From Bradyrhizobium sp. WSM3983 (GTDB taxonomy: Bacteria > Pseudomonadota > Alphaproteobacteria > Rhizobiales > Xanthobacteraceae): a stretch of 64,000 bases of DNA. The stretch is from the NCBI RefSeq assembly GCF_000473045.1, contig NZ_AXAY01000022.1:89633-153632 (forward strand), written 5' to 3'. Each line of letters starts with the position of its first letter. The first letter of the stretch is position 1. Below, piece by piece: positions 1-8,973 of the stretch. A program made the translations under genes and the position numbers. The notes under the pieces were generated by a model, which ran no database searches, had not been told where the DNA came from, and saw nothing but the letters and a program-made list of their open reading frames with translations.

Positions 1-1259
1 GCCGAGACGTTGGACACGATGGCACCGACGGCGCTCTCGAAATCATCGGCGAAGCGGATCAGCTCGCCGCGGCGGCTTGCGGCCTGCTCCCTACTCTGGG
101 CTTCGCTGGCGGCGGCATCCCGCTCGGCCTTGACGACCGCCTGAACCTTGAATTCCTCGACCGCGCCGGCCATCTCGCCGATCTCGTCCTTGCGCCCCAA
201 GCCCGGCAGCACGACGTCGAAATTGCCCGAGGCAAGCTCGCGCATCGCCTTGCACATCGCGATCATCGGCCGCGAGATGCCGTTACCCAGCATCAGGGCC
301 AGCACGGCGCCGACGGCAAGACCGCCTAGCGCGAGCATCAGCATCAGCCGCTCAGTTTCGCCAATGGTCGCGTTGGCGCTCGTCTCGATGCGCTGCTGAT
401 CGGCCGAGAGATCCGACCGCAACTCGCCCGAGAGCTTGAGAATGGATGCGGCCGTCTTGGTCATCTCGCCGTTGGACTTGACGATGATCTTCACGTTCTC
501 CGACAGCTTTGCAAAGGACGTGCGGTACTGCTTCAGCAAATTGCCGATCTCGGTGACGCGGTCGGTGATCTTCTGGTCGTTGGCGTAGATCGAGACCAGC
601 AGCGTCTCCAGGAACTTGATACGGGCGATCACGCCGTCGGCGGTCTTCGGCTCCGGCTTGGCGACGAACGCACTGACCGAGGTGGAGACAGCAAGATATT
701 GCGAGGTGATGTCCTTTGCCGTGGTCTGGACCGAGTTCAGGCCCGCCAGCGCAGCAGTGTCGGCGAGGTCGTCGAACTTGAAGCGGATCTTGTTGCCGAC
801 GCTATTCAGCTCATCGGTCGCGATCTTGCTGTTCTCACGCGTCAGCGTGATGATCTCGCCGAACACTTTGGTAAAGCGCTGGAACTCGGCGTCGAGCTTG
901 CCGACCTGCTCACGGCGAGCCGCGCCTGTTGTGGCAGACATCGTCTTCGCGATCGCCGCCTTGAGATTCTGTTCGGCCGCCTTGGCCGCCGTTTCGTCAT
1001 CCGCCGCGCCGGTCAGGGTGTAGGCCCGGGTCAGCCCTTGATAGCTGATCAATTCGCGATCGACGGTCCGCGCCAGGTCGGCTTCCGCCACGCTGGCCCG
1101 GTAAGAGGCGACAGCGCCCGCGATTCGCTCGAAGCCGAAATAGGCAAATGCCATGCTGACGGCGAGGATGGCCAGCACCGCCACGAAGCCGAGGATGATT
1201 TTTGCACGAAAACGCAAGGTGAAGAGCTTCGATGAGCTCGGCTTCGACTTCACGGACAT
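1..1259 (-). CDS. Methyl-accepting chemotaxis protein, C-terminus cut by window edge
   Basis: Membrane chemoreceptor that would signal to CheA/CheW. Translating leftwards from the ATG at 1257-1259 gives MSVKSKPSSSKLFTLRFRAK, a transmembrane helix at about residues 20-42, a helical periplasmic sensor region, a second membrane helix, a HAMP-type segment (ISRPMIAMCKAMRELASGNF) and the start of the cytoplasmic coiled coil. The frame stays open to base 1, so the CheA-contact hairpin tip lies outside the window. About 419 codons are visible. The domain order and linker match the next gene (1457-3496), and the last 164 bases are identical to it, so the two are tandem paralogues. The ligand is unknown because the sensor regions have diverged. 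The 197-bp gap between the genes shows no clear motif. Confidence 0.9.
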   Translation of the reverse strand, partial: MSVKSKPSSSKLFTLRFRAKIILGFVAVLAILAVSMAFAYFGFERIAGAVASYRASVAEADLARTVDRELISYQGLTRAYTLTGAADDETAAKAAEQNLKAAIAKTMSATTGAARREQVGKLDAEFQRFTKVFGEIITLTRENSKIATDELNSVGNKIRFKFDDLADTAALAGLNSVQTTAKDITSQYLAVSTSVSAFVAKPEPKTADGVIARIKFLETLLVSIYANDQKITDRVTEIGNLLKQYRTSFAKLSENVKIIVKSNGEMTKTAASILKLSGELRSDLSADQQRIETSANATIGETERLMLMLALGGLAVGAVLALMLGNGISRPMIAMCKAMRELASGNFDVVLPGLGRKDEIGEMAGAVEEFKVQAVVKAERDAAASEAQSREQAASRRGELIRFADDFESAVGAIVSNVS

Positions 1260-1456
1260 TCCCCCACCCCATTCCATTCGCGGAAAACCAGGCGCAGCCC
1301 GGGAACAGCCCGCTCCCCGACTCAAATGCACGGTAAATGGCAAAGGATAAGCTGCGGTAAATTTACGCGTCGCAACTTGCGGTTAGGTGACGCGGGGACG
1401 GCCGTCGTGCCGGTGAAAACCGGACGACATTGGAGCAAGTGGAAGCGACCCAGGCT

Positions 1457-3496
1457 CTACGCCGCCCGGATATTCGCCATGAAGCGGTCGAGCTCGGCGC
1501 GCAGGCGGGTGCTTTCGCTGGAGAGGGTCTTCGCGGAATTCAGCACCTCTTCCGAGGCCGAGCCGGTTTCCGCAGCGCCGCGGTTGACCTGGCCGATGTC
1601 GGTGGCGGCCGTCTGGGTGCCCTGGGCGACGGTCTGGACGCTGCGGGCGATCTCCTGCGTCGCGGCGCCCTGCTGCTCGACGGCGCTCGCAATCGAGGTC
1701 GAGATCGATGAGATCTGGCCGATGGTCGCGCCGATCTCCTTGATCGCAGCGACCGACTCGGCGGTCGCGCCCTGCATACCTGTGATGTGGGAGGAAATCT
1801 CGTCGGTGGCCTTCGCGGTCTGGCTCGCCAGCGACTTCACTTCGCTCGCGACCACGGCAAAGCCGCGGCCGGCTTCACCAGCACGGGCTGCCTCGATGGT
1901 GGCGTTGAGCGCCAGAAGGTTGGTCTGCTCGGCAATCGCCGTGATCAGCTTGACGACCTCGCCGATCTGCTGGGCCGCGAGCGACAGTTTGCCGATGCGG
2001 CTGTCGGTTTCCTTGGCCTGCGTGACGGCGGCTTCAGCAATGCGGCTGGAGTCACGGACCTGGCGACCGATCTCTTCGACGGACGCCGACAATTCCTCGG
2101 TCGCGGTTGCGACCGACTGCATGTTGCTGGAGGCCTGCTCGGAGACGCCGGCGACCTGGCTTGACAGGGTCTGCGTGGTCTCGGCGGTGCGGGTCAGGGT
2201 GGACGCCGACGATTCGAGCTGGACAGCCGAGGCCGAGACGTTGGACACGATGGCACCGACGGCGCTCTCGAAATCATCGGCGAAGCGGATCAGCTCGCCG
2301 CGGCGGCTTGCGGCCTGCTCCCTACTCTGGGCTTCGCTGGCGGCGGCATCCCGCTCGGCCTTGACGACCGCCTGAACCTTGAATTCCTCGACCGCACCGG
2401 CCATCTCGCCGATCTCGTCCTTGCGCCCCAAGCCCGGCAACACGACGTCGAAGTTGCCCGAAGCCAGCTCGCGCATCGCCTTGCACATCGCAATCATCGG
2501 CCGCGAGATGCCGGTGCCGAGCAGGAAGGCGAGGATCGCGCCGAGCAGCGTGCCGCCGACGGCAAGCATCAGCACCAGTTGCTCGGTCTTCCCGATGATA
2601 GCTTCCGATTCGGAATCCAGCCGCTGCTGTTCGGCGACCAGATCCGCCTTCATGGCGGTGGCGCCTTGAAGGATCGCGCCGGCCGAGCCGCTCATCTCGG
2701 TGACGAGTTCGTCGATCAATTTGGCGTTGGCGATCAGCTTTTCCAGCGATTCGCGATAGGCCACGAGGATGGTCTTGGCGTCCTTCAGGCCGGCGACGAT
2801 CTTGTCGTCCATGGAATAGACCGCGCCGAGCGAATTCTCGACGAATTTCAGCCGTGCCAGCGCGCTGATCGCGATCGCCTGGTCGGACGTCAGCACGAAA
2901 TTGGTCGCCGCCGCGCTTGCGGTCTGGAACTGGGCATTGACCTGCTTGGTGCCGAACTCGATCGACTGCGCCTCGGAATCGGAGGCGTTGTTGCCGATAT
3001 CGTCGAGCTTGTATTTCAGGAGGTTGGCGTTGCGCGAGAGCTGGTTCTGCACCAGCAGCGTGCTGTCGCGCTTGGCCTGGAGGACCTTGGCGAAGGTCGC
3101 GGAGAAATTCGAAAACTCCTTGGCGAGCTTGTCGAGGCTGCTCTGCCGCGCCGGCGCCTTGGCGCTCTTGACGGCCTGGTCGATGGCGTTCTTCAGGCTG
3201 GCTTCAGTGTCCAGCGCCGCCTTGGCGTCATCCTCCTTGCCGGTGACGACGAAATATTTGACGGCCGAGCGATAGGCCAGCAGCTCGCGGTCGATGTTGC
3301 GGGCAAGGTCGGCCTCCGAGACGCTGCTGCGGTAGGACCCGACGCCGGATGAGACCCGCTCGAAGCCGAAATAGGCGAACGCCATGCTGCCGGCGGAGAT
3401 CGCCAGCACGGCGGCGAAGCCGAGGATGATCTTGGCGCGGAACCGGAGGGTCGGAATTATGCTGCGCTTGGACGGCGACGCGGTACGCCCGGACAT
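1457..3496 (-). CDS. Methyl-accepting chemotaxis protein
   Basis: Complete 679-residue chemoreceptor. After a short cytoplasmic tail (MSGRTASPSKRS) there is a membrane helix at about residues 18-42, an all-helical periplasmic sensor of roughly 270 residues, a second membrane helix (LMLAVGGTLLGAILAFLLG), HAMP (ISRPMIAMCKAMREL) and the signalling domain with the conserved hairpin tip EQTNLLALNATIEAARAGE. The ATG at 3496 is preferred over a TTG two codons upstream because it aligns with the start of the paralogue at 1259. No C-terminal CheB/CheR tethering pentapeptide is visible; the protein ends FMANIRAA. The HAMP-proximal part is nearly identical at DNA level to the neighbouring receptor while the sensor parts differ, which suggests different ligands feeding the same output. 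Confidence 0.95.
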   Translation of the reverse strand: MSGRTASPSKRSIIPTLRFRAKIILGFAAVLAISAGSMAFAYFGFERVSSGVGSYRSSVSEADLARNIDRELLAYRSAVKYFVVTGKEDDAKAALDTEASLKNAIDQAVKSAKAPARQSSLDKLAKEFSNFSATFAKVLQAKRDSTLLVQNQLSRNANLLKYKLDDIGNNASDSEAQSIEFGTKQVNAQFQTASAAATNFVLTSDQAIAISALARLKFVENSLGAVYSMDDKIVAGLKDAKTILVAYRESLEKLIANAKLIDELVTEMSGSAGAILQGATAMKADLVAEQQRLDSESEAIIGKTEQLVLMLAVGGTLLGAILAFLLGTGISRPMIAMCKAMRELASGNFDVVLPGLGRKDEIGEMAGAVEEFKVQAVVKAERDAAASEAQSREQAASRRGELIRFADDFESAVGAIVSNVSASAVQLESSASTLTRTAETTQTLSSQVAGVSEQASSNMQSVATATEELSASVEEIGRQVRDSSRIAEAAVTQAKETDSRIGKLSLAAQQIGEVVKLITAIAEQTNLLALNATIEAARAGEAGRGFAVVASEVKSLASQTAKATDEISSHITGMQGATAESVAAIKEIGATIGQISSISTSIASAVEQQGAATQEIARSVQTVAQGTQTAATDIGQVNRGAAETGSASEEVLNSAKTLSSESTRLRAELDRFMANIRAA

Positions 3497-3694
3497 TCCC
3501 AACCCCCATTTATTCTATTCGGCCGCAATCCGGAGGCGCCCCGCCCCCAGACCCGGATGCGCAAAACTAGGGCACAATGAATAAAGGGCGGTAAATTCGG
3601 CACGCCGGGGACAAAACCCGGTTTTGTCGGCCAGAGGCCGACCGCACGGGACCGGAGCGACCAAAATCGTAGTTGCAAAGTCCGGGGGGCGCGG

Positions 3695-3710
3695 TCTCTA
3701 ATTAGAAACA
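3695..3710. promoter_or_regulatory. Dyad in the coxSLM leader
   Basis: GTCTCTAATTAGAAAC is a near-perfect inverted repeat (14 of 16 positions, core TCTAATTAGA perfect) in the otherwise GC-rich 243-bp region between the divergent chemoreceptor and coxS. It ends 29 bp before the coxS GTG, ahead of the ribosome site GGGAGGA. It could be an operator or an AT-rich promoter element; no regulator gene lies next to it. Confidence 0.35.
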
Positions 3711-3739
3711 ATCAAAATCATCCCGGGAGGACTACAACC

Positions 3740-4225
<486 letters not shown>

Positions 4226-4309
4226 AGCGGCGCGCCTCGAATAATGAACCACCGCCGCAGCTTTCGAGGGAAAGCGCGGTCAAAACAATTCCGGTCGGGA
4301 GGACCAGAC

Positions 4310-6652
4310 ATGGGTGTTGAAGGCATCGGCGCGCGCGTCGTGCGCAAGGAAGACAAGCGTTTCATTACCGGCAAAGGCCGGTACGTTGACGACATCAAAT
4401 TGCTGGGCATGACCCATGCCCATTTCATCCGCAGCCCACATGCACACGCCAAGGTGAAGAAGATCGACTCTTCCGCCGCGCTGAAGATGCCGGGCGTGGT
4501 CGCGGTGCTTACCGGACAAGAGCTGGTCGACGACAAGGTCGGTAACCTCATCTGCGGCTGGGCTATCACCTCCAAGGACGGCAGCCCGATGAAGATGGGC
4601 GCATGGCCGGCGATGGCGCCGGAGACGGTACGCTTCGTCGGCCAGGCCGTCGCGGTCGTGATCGCCGACAGCAAGAATCTCGCGCGCGACGCGGCGGAAG
4701 CCGTGCTCGTGGATTATGAGGAGCTGCCGGCCGTCGCCGACGTCCAGACCGCGATCAAGTCCGGCGCGCCGCAGCTTCACCCCGAGGCGCCCGGCAACCA
4801 GGTCTATGACTGGGTGATCGGCGACGAGGGTGCAACGGATGCCGCCTTCGCCAAGGCCGCCAATGTCGTCAAGCTCGACGTCACCAACAACCGCCTTGCC
4901 CCTAACGCGATGGAGCCGCGCGCGGCGATCGCCGATTACGATGCGGCGGAGGAGCACTTCACGCTCTATACGACCTCGCAGAACCCGCACGTCGCCCGCC
5001 TCGTTCTCTCGGCGTTCTACAACATCGCCCCCGAGCACAAGCTGCGCGTGATCGCCCCCGACGTCGGCGGCGGCTTCGGCTCGAAAATCTTCATCTATCC
5101 GGAAGAGATGGTGGCGTTATGGGCCTCGAAGAAGGTCGGCCGTCCCGTGAAATGGACCGGCGACCGGACTGAGGCCTTCCTCACCGACGCGCATGGCCGT
5201 GACCATGTCACCCATGCCGAGATGGCATTCGACGCCAACAACAAGATCACCGGGTTGAAGGTGAAGACCTACGCCAATTTCGGCGCCTATATGTCGCTGT
5301 TCTCGTCGTCGGTGCCGACCTACCTCTACGCCACACTGCTGTCGGGCCAGTACAACATCCCGGCGATCCACGCCGAGGTGGTCGGGGTCTACACCAACAC
5401 CACGCCGGTCGATGCCTATCGCGGCGCGGGCCGCCCCGAGGCGAGCTACCTGATCGAACGGTTGATGGAGACGGCGGCGCGACAGCTCAAGGTCGATCCA
5501 GCCCAGCTGCGCCGGACCAACTTCATCACCCAGTTCCCGCACCAGACGCCCGTGATCATGGCCTATGACACCGGCGACTTTAATGCCTCGCTCGATGCCG
5601 CGATGAAGGCGATCGACTATGCCGGCTTCGCAGCTCGCAAGGCGCAAGCGAAGTCGCAGGGCAAGCTGCGCGGCATCGGCGTGTCCTGCTACATCGAGGC
5701 CTGCGGCATCGCGCCGTCGAAGGCGGTCGGCAGCTTAGGGGCCGGCGTCGGTCTGTGGGAATCGGCCGAGGTGCGCGTCAACCCGGTCGGAACCATCGAG
5801 ATCCTCACGGGCTCGCACAGCCACGGCCAGGGCCACGAAACTACGTTCTGCCAGCTCGTCGCTGAGCGCTTAGGGATCCCCATCAGCCAGGTCTCGATCG
5901 TCCATGGCGACACCGACAAGGTGCAGTTCGGAATGGGCACCTACGGCTCGCGCTCGGCGGCGGTCGGTCTCACCGCGATCCTGAAGGCCATGGAGAAGAT
6001 GGAATCCAAGGCCAAGAAGATCGCCGCGCACGCGCTGGAAGCCTCAGAGGCCGATATCGTCATCGAGAACGGCGAGTTCAAGGTGACCGGTACCGACAAG
6101 GCGATCGCCTTGCCGATGGTCGCGCTCGCGGCCTACACCGCGCACAATCTGCCTGACGGGATGGAGCCGGGCCTGAAGGAAAGCGCCTTCTACGACCCGA
6201 CCAACTTCACCTTCCCGGCCGGCGCTTACATCTGCGAACTCGAGGTCGATCCTGGCACCGGCAAGACCTCCTTCGTCAACTTCGTTGCGGCCGATGATTT
6301 CGGCCGGCTGATCAATCCGATGATCGTCGAAGGCCAGGTCCATGGCGGCCTTGCCCAGGGCATCGGGCAGGCTCTCCTCGAGCACGCGATCTACGATGCC
6401 AACGGCCAGCCGGTCACGGCCTCGTTCATGGATTATTCCATGCCACGTGCCGACGATCTGCCCTCGTTCAATCTCTCCCACACCACGACGCTGTGCCCGG
6501 GCAATCCGCTGGGCATCAAGGGTTGCGGTGAGGCCGGTGCAATCGGCGCCTCCGCGGCCGTGATCAACGCGATCACGGACGCGATCGGCAACAACAACCT
6601 GGAAATGCCCGCAACCCCGGACCGGGTGTGGCGCACGATCCACGCGGCTTGA
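4310..6652 (+). CDS. coxL: Form II CO dehydrogenase-like large subunit (molybdopterin)
   Basis: Molybdopterin-binding catalytic subunit of the xanthine oxidase family, 780 residues. The active-site loop reads AYRGAGR at residues 369-375, the form II signature; proven CO oxidisers of form I carry AYRCSFR. The catalytic glutamate loop GCGEAGAIG is present (E741). The ATG at 4310 is chosen because GGGAGGA lies 7 nt before it; an ATG 66 bp upstream in the same frame has no such site and precedes the conserved N-terminus (GVEGIGARVVRKEDKRF). The frame opens 84 bp after coxS and ends 12 bp before coxM. Whether form II enzymes oxidise CO in vivo is debated, so the substrate could be CO or another small molecule. 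No coxD/E/F/G maturation gene lies in the window. Confidence 0.93.
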   Translation: MGVEGIGARVVRKEDKRFITGKGRYVDDIKLLGMTHAHFIRSPHAHAKVKKIDSSAALKMPGVVAVLTGQELVDDKVGNLICGWAITSKDGSPMKMGAWPAMAPETVRFVGQAVAVVIADSKNLARDAAEAVLVDYEELPAVADVQTAIKSGAPQLHPEAPGNQVYDWVIGDEGATDAAFAKAANVVKLDVTNNRLAPNAMEPRAAIADYDAAEEHFTLYTTSQNPHVARLVLSAFYNIAPEHKLRVIAPDVGGGFGSKIFIYPEEMVALWASKKVGRPVKWTGDRTEAFLTDAHGRDHVTHAEMAFDANNKITGLKVKTYANFGAYMSLFSSSVPTYLYATLLSGQYNIPAIHAEVVGVYTNTTPVDAYRGAGRPEASYLIERLMETAARQLKVDPAQLRRTNFITQFPHQTPVIMAYDTGDFNASLDAAMKAIDYAGFAARKAQAKSQGKLRGIGVSCYIEACGIAPSKAVGSLGAGVGLWESAEVRVNPVGTIEILTGSHSHGQGHETTFCQLVAERLGIPISQVSIVHGDTDKVQFGMGTYGSRSAAVGLTAILKAMEKMESKAKKIAAHALEASEADIVIENGEFKVTGTDKAIALPMVALAAYTAHNLPDGMEPGLKESAFYDPTNFTFPAGAYICELEVDPGTGKTSFVNFVAADDFGRLINPMIVEGQVHGGLAQGIGQALLEHAIYDANGQPVTASFMDYSMPRADDLPSFNLSHTTTLCPGNPLGIKGCGEAGAIGASAAVINAITDAIGNNNLEMPATPDRVWRTIHAA

Positions 6653-6664
6653 GAGGAGAGAAAG

Positions 6665-7465
6665 ATGTATCAGACCACTTATCATCGCGCCTCGTCAGTC
6701 GATGAGGCTGCCTCTCTCTTCGCGAAGGGCAGCGAAGCAAAGTTCCTCGCCGGCGGACAGACGCTGCTGCCGGTCATGAAGCAGCGGCTTGCGAGCCCCT
6801 CCGACGTGATCGACCTCGGCAAGATCAAGGAGCTGATCGGCGTCGAAGCCTCCGGCGACATGCTGACCGTCAAGGCCGCTACGCCGCATTACGACGTGGC
6901 GACCAGTGAGGCCGCCAAGAAGACGATCCCCGCGCTCGCTTATCTGGCGTCGCTGATCGGTGACCCCGCCGTGCGCTATCGCGGCACGATCGGCGGCTCA
7001 ATCGCGAACAACGATCCCGCCGCGGATTATCCGGCCGCATTGCTCGCGCTCGGCGCCACGGTGAAGACCAGCAAGCGGTCGATTGCGGCGGAGGATTTCT
7101 TCCAGGGCTTGTTCACAACGGCGCTTGAAGACGGCGAGATCATCACCGCGGTGTCGTTCCCGGTTCCGGCGAAGGCGGGCTACGCCAAGATGCGGCATCC
7201 GGCCTCGCGCTTCGCGCTGACCGCCGTCTTCGTCGCGCAGACGAAGTCGGGCGAGATCCGCGTCGCCGCGACCGGCGCTTCGCAGAGCGGTGTGATGCGG
7301 ATTCCTGCCATCGAGGCCGCGCTGAAGGCGAACTGGTCGCCGTCGGCGCTGGACAATGTCAGCATTCCCGCAAGCGGTTTGCTGGCCGACATCCACGGCA
7401 CGGCGGAGTACCGCGCCAACCTCGTCAAGGTGATGGCGCAGCGCGCGGTGACTGCTGCGGGCTGA
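6665..7465 (+). CDS. coxM: CO dehydrogenase-type medium subunit (FAD-binding)
   Basis: FAD-binding subunit of the molybdenum hydroxylase, 266 residues. The two flavin-contact motifs are present: AGGQT (residues 29-33, in KFLAGGQTLLPVMKQRL) and TIGGS (108-112, in GTIGGSIANNDPAADYP). The C-terminal CO dehydrogenase flavoprotein domain (RFALTAVFVAQ) follows. Start ATG has GAGAGGAGAG just upstream. It is the last gene of the coxSLM operon; a perfect 10-bp stem with a six-T tail follows 33 bp after the stop. Confidence 0.94.
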   Translation: MYQTTYHRASSVDEAASLFAKGSEAKFLAGGQTLLPVMKQRLASPSDVIDLGKIKELIGVEASGDMLTVKAATPHYDVATSEAAKKTIPALAYLASLIGDPAVRYRGTIGGSIANNDPAADYPAALLALGATVKTSKRSIAAEDFFQGLFTTALEDGEIITAVSFPVPAKAGYAKMRHPASRFALTAVFVAQTKSGEIRVAATGASQSGVMRIPAIEAALKANWSPSALDNVSIPASGLLADIHGTAEYRANLVKVMAQRAVTAAG

Positions 7466-7498
7466 TATCTCGTCTTAGCGACTCAACACAAATCTTCC

Positions 7499-7528
7499 GC
7501 GGCGCGCAGCAATGCGCGCCGCTTTTTT
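7499..7528 (+). terminator. Intrinsic terminator of coxSLM
   Basis: GCGGCGCGCA, a GCAA tetraloop and TGCGCGCCGC form a perfect 10-bp stem, followed directly by six T residues (7523-7528). This is a textbook Rho-independent terminator 33 bp behind the coxM stop. It separates coxSLM from the CaiB-type gene downstream, which therefore is probably not part of the same transcript. Confidence 0.9.
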
Positions 7529-7671
7529 GATGCGCCCATGCGTGAAAAGCGCTTGCCTCGCTGGCGCGAAGGCGAGAGAAGTTAGTCAGCCGATTAACTC
7601 GCCCCAAAGAGGAATGTCTGAGGCGCTTGCCGAACCCATCGGCATCTGCCTACGACCCGAGGAAACAACAC

Positions 7672-8781
7672 GTGCTCGACAAGCCAGCTCAGAACTCGTC
7701 CGTCCGCACTTCCGGCCCGCTCTCGGGCTTCCGCGTCGTCGAATTCGCCGGCATCGGCCCCGGTCCGTTCGCCTGCATGATGCTGGCCGACATGGGCGCC
7801 GATGTCGTCACGCTCGACCGCGTTGGCGCGAAGAAGAGCATGAAGTCGGTGGCGGGCCGCGGCCGCAAGGTGATCGAGCTCGACCTCAAGGACAAGGCGG
7901 CGATCGCGCAAGTGCTCGACCTGCTCGCGAGCGCCGACGCGCTGGTCGAAGGATTCCGTCCCGGCGTGATGGAGCGCCTCGGCCTCGGTCCCGATGTCGC
8001 ACTCGCCCGCAATCCAAAGCTCGTCTATGGCCGCATGACCGGCTGGGGCCAGGAAGGCCCGCTTGCCAATGCGGCCGGCCACGACATCAACTACATCTCC
8101 ATCACCGGCGCGCTGGCCGCGATCGGCACCAACGAAGCGCCGGTGCCGCCGCTCAATCTGGTCGGCGATTTCGGCGGCGGCGCGCTCTATCTCGTCGTCG
8201 GCGTGCTCGCCGCACTGCTGGAAGCCTCGAGGTCCGGCAAGGGCCAGGTGGTCGACGCCGCGATGTGCGACGGCGCGGCATCGCTGATGTCGTTCTTCTT
8301 CGACATGAAAACGCTGGGGCGCTGGACCGAGGGCCGCAACCGGAACTTCCTCGACGGCGGCGCTCACTTCTACGGCGTCTATGAATGCGCCTGCGGCCAT
8401 TTCGTTTCGATCGGCTCGATCGAGCCGCAGTTCTACGCGCTGCTGCGCGAGCACGCAGGCCTGACCGACGCCGGTTTCGACGCGCAGATGGACCCTAAGG
8501 CCTGGCCCGCGCTGAAGGAGAAGCTCAAGGCCGTGTTCAAGAGCAAGACGCGCAAGGATTGGTGCAAGATCATGGAAGGCAGCGACATCTGCTTCGCGCC
8601 GGTGCTGACCATGTCGGAAGCGACCGAGCATCCGCACATGATCGCCCGCGATGTCTTCATCGAGCGCCACGGTGTGAAACAGCCCGCGCCCGCGCCGCGC
8701 TACTCGCGTACGCCATCGGCGGTTCGCGAGCCGGAGGCGACGGAGATTTCCGCGGTGATGAAGGAATGGGCCGCGAAGTAA
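7672..8781 (+). CDS. CaiB/BaiF family III CoA-transferase; alpha-methylacyl-CoA racemase-like
   Basis: Soluble 369-residue enzyme. The N-terminus LSGFRVVEFAGIGPGPFACM and the segment ADMGADVVTLDRV are family hallmarks. Two residues used by bacterial alpha-methylacyl-CoA racemase are in place: His137 in AGHDINY and Asp166 in LVGDFGGGAL, 29 residues apart as in that enzyme group. A racemase of 2-methylacyl-CoA esters is therefore more likely than a formyl/carnitine CoA-transferase. The start is taken as GTG at 7672 (MLDKPAQNSS) because GAGGAAA lies at 7659-7665; an earlier TTG is less likely. It would allow oxidation of branched acyl-CoA, but no beta-oxidation gene is adjacent. Confidence 0.88.
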   Translation: MLDKPAQNSSVRTSGPLSGFRVVEFAGIGPGPFACMMLADMGADVVTLDRVGAKKSMKSVAGRGRKVIELDLKDKAAIAQVLDLLASADALVEGFRPGVMERLGLGPDVALARNPKLVYGRMTGWGQEGPLANAAGHDINYISITGALAAIGTNEAPVPPLNLVGDFGGGALYLVVGVLAALLEASRSGKGQVVDAAMCDGAASLMSFFFDMKTLGRWTEGRNRNFLDGGAHFYGVYECACGHFVSIGSIEPQFYALLREHAGLTDAGFDAQMDPKAWPALKEKLKAVFKSKTRKDWCKIMEGSDICFAPVLTMSEATEHPHMIARDVFIERHGVKQPAPAPRYSRTPSAVREPEATEISAVMKEWAAK

Positions 8782-8863
8782 TTCTCCGCTGCAGCGTCAC
8801 ACTCCGCCGTCGTCTCGGCGGGAGCGTTGTTTGACGCAATAGTGTGCCCAAGAGCGCAAAATT

Positions 8864-8956
8864 CGTAGGGTGGGCAAAGGCGCTCTTGCGCCGTGCCCAC
8901 CGTCTTTACGCGATTGCATCAGAGTGGTGGGCACGCTTCGCTTTGCCCACCCTACG
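8864..8956. repeat. REP-like palindromic element (CGTAGGGTGGGCAAAG type)
   Basis: CGTAGGGTGGGCAAAG at 8864-8879 is exactly inverted at 8941-8956. An inner pair GGCGC...GCGCC and GGTGGGCACG arms add further folding. The element fills the gap between the racemase stop (8781) and the hppD stop (8974), i.e. the space between two convergent genes, where it may end transcription from both sides. It carries no ORF. Confidence 0.8.
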
Positions 8957-8973
8957 GCAGCACGACGGACGGC

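Noticed and set aside
3497..3739. FixK/Fnr-type box (TTGAT-N4-ATCAA) in front of coxS
   Set aside because: I looked for one because cox genes can be oxygen-controlled, but no convincing match is present; only the TCTAATTAGA dyad was found.
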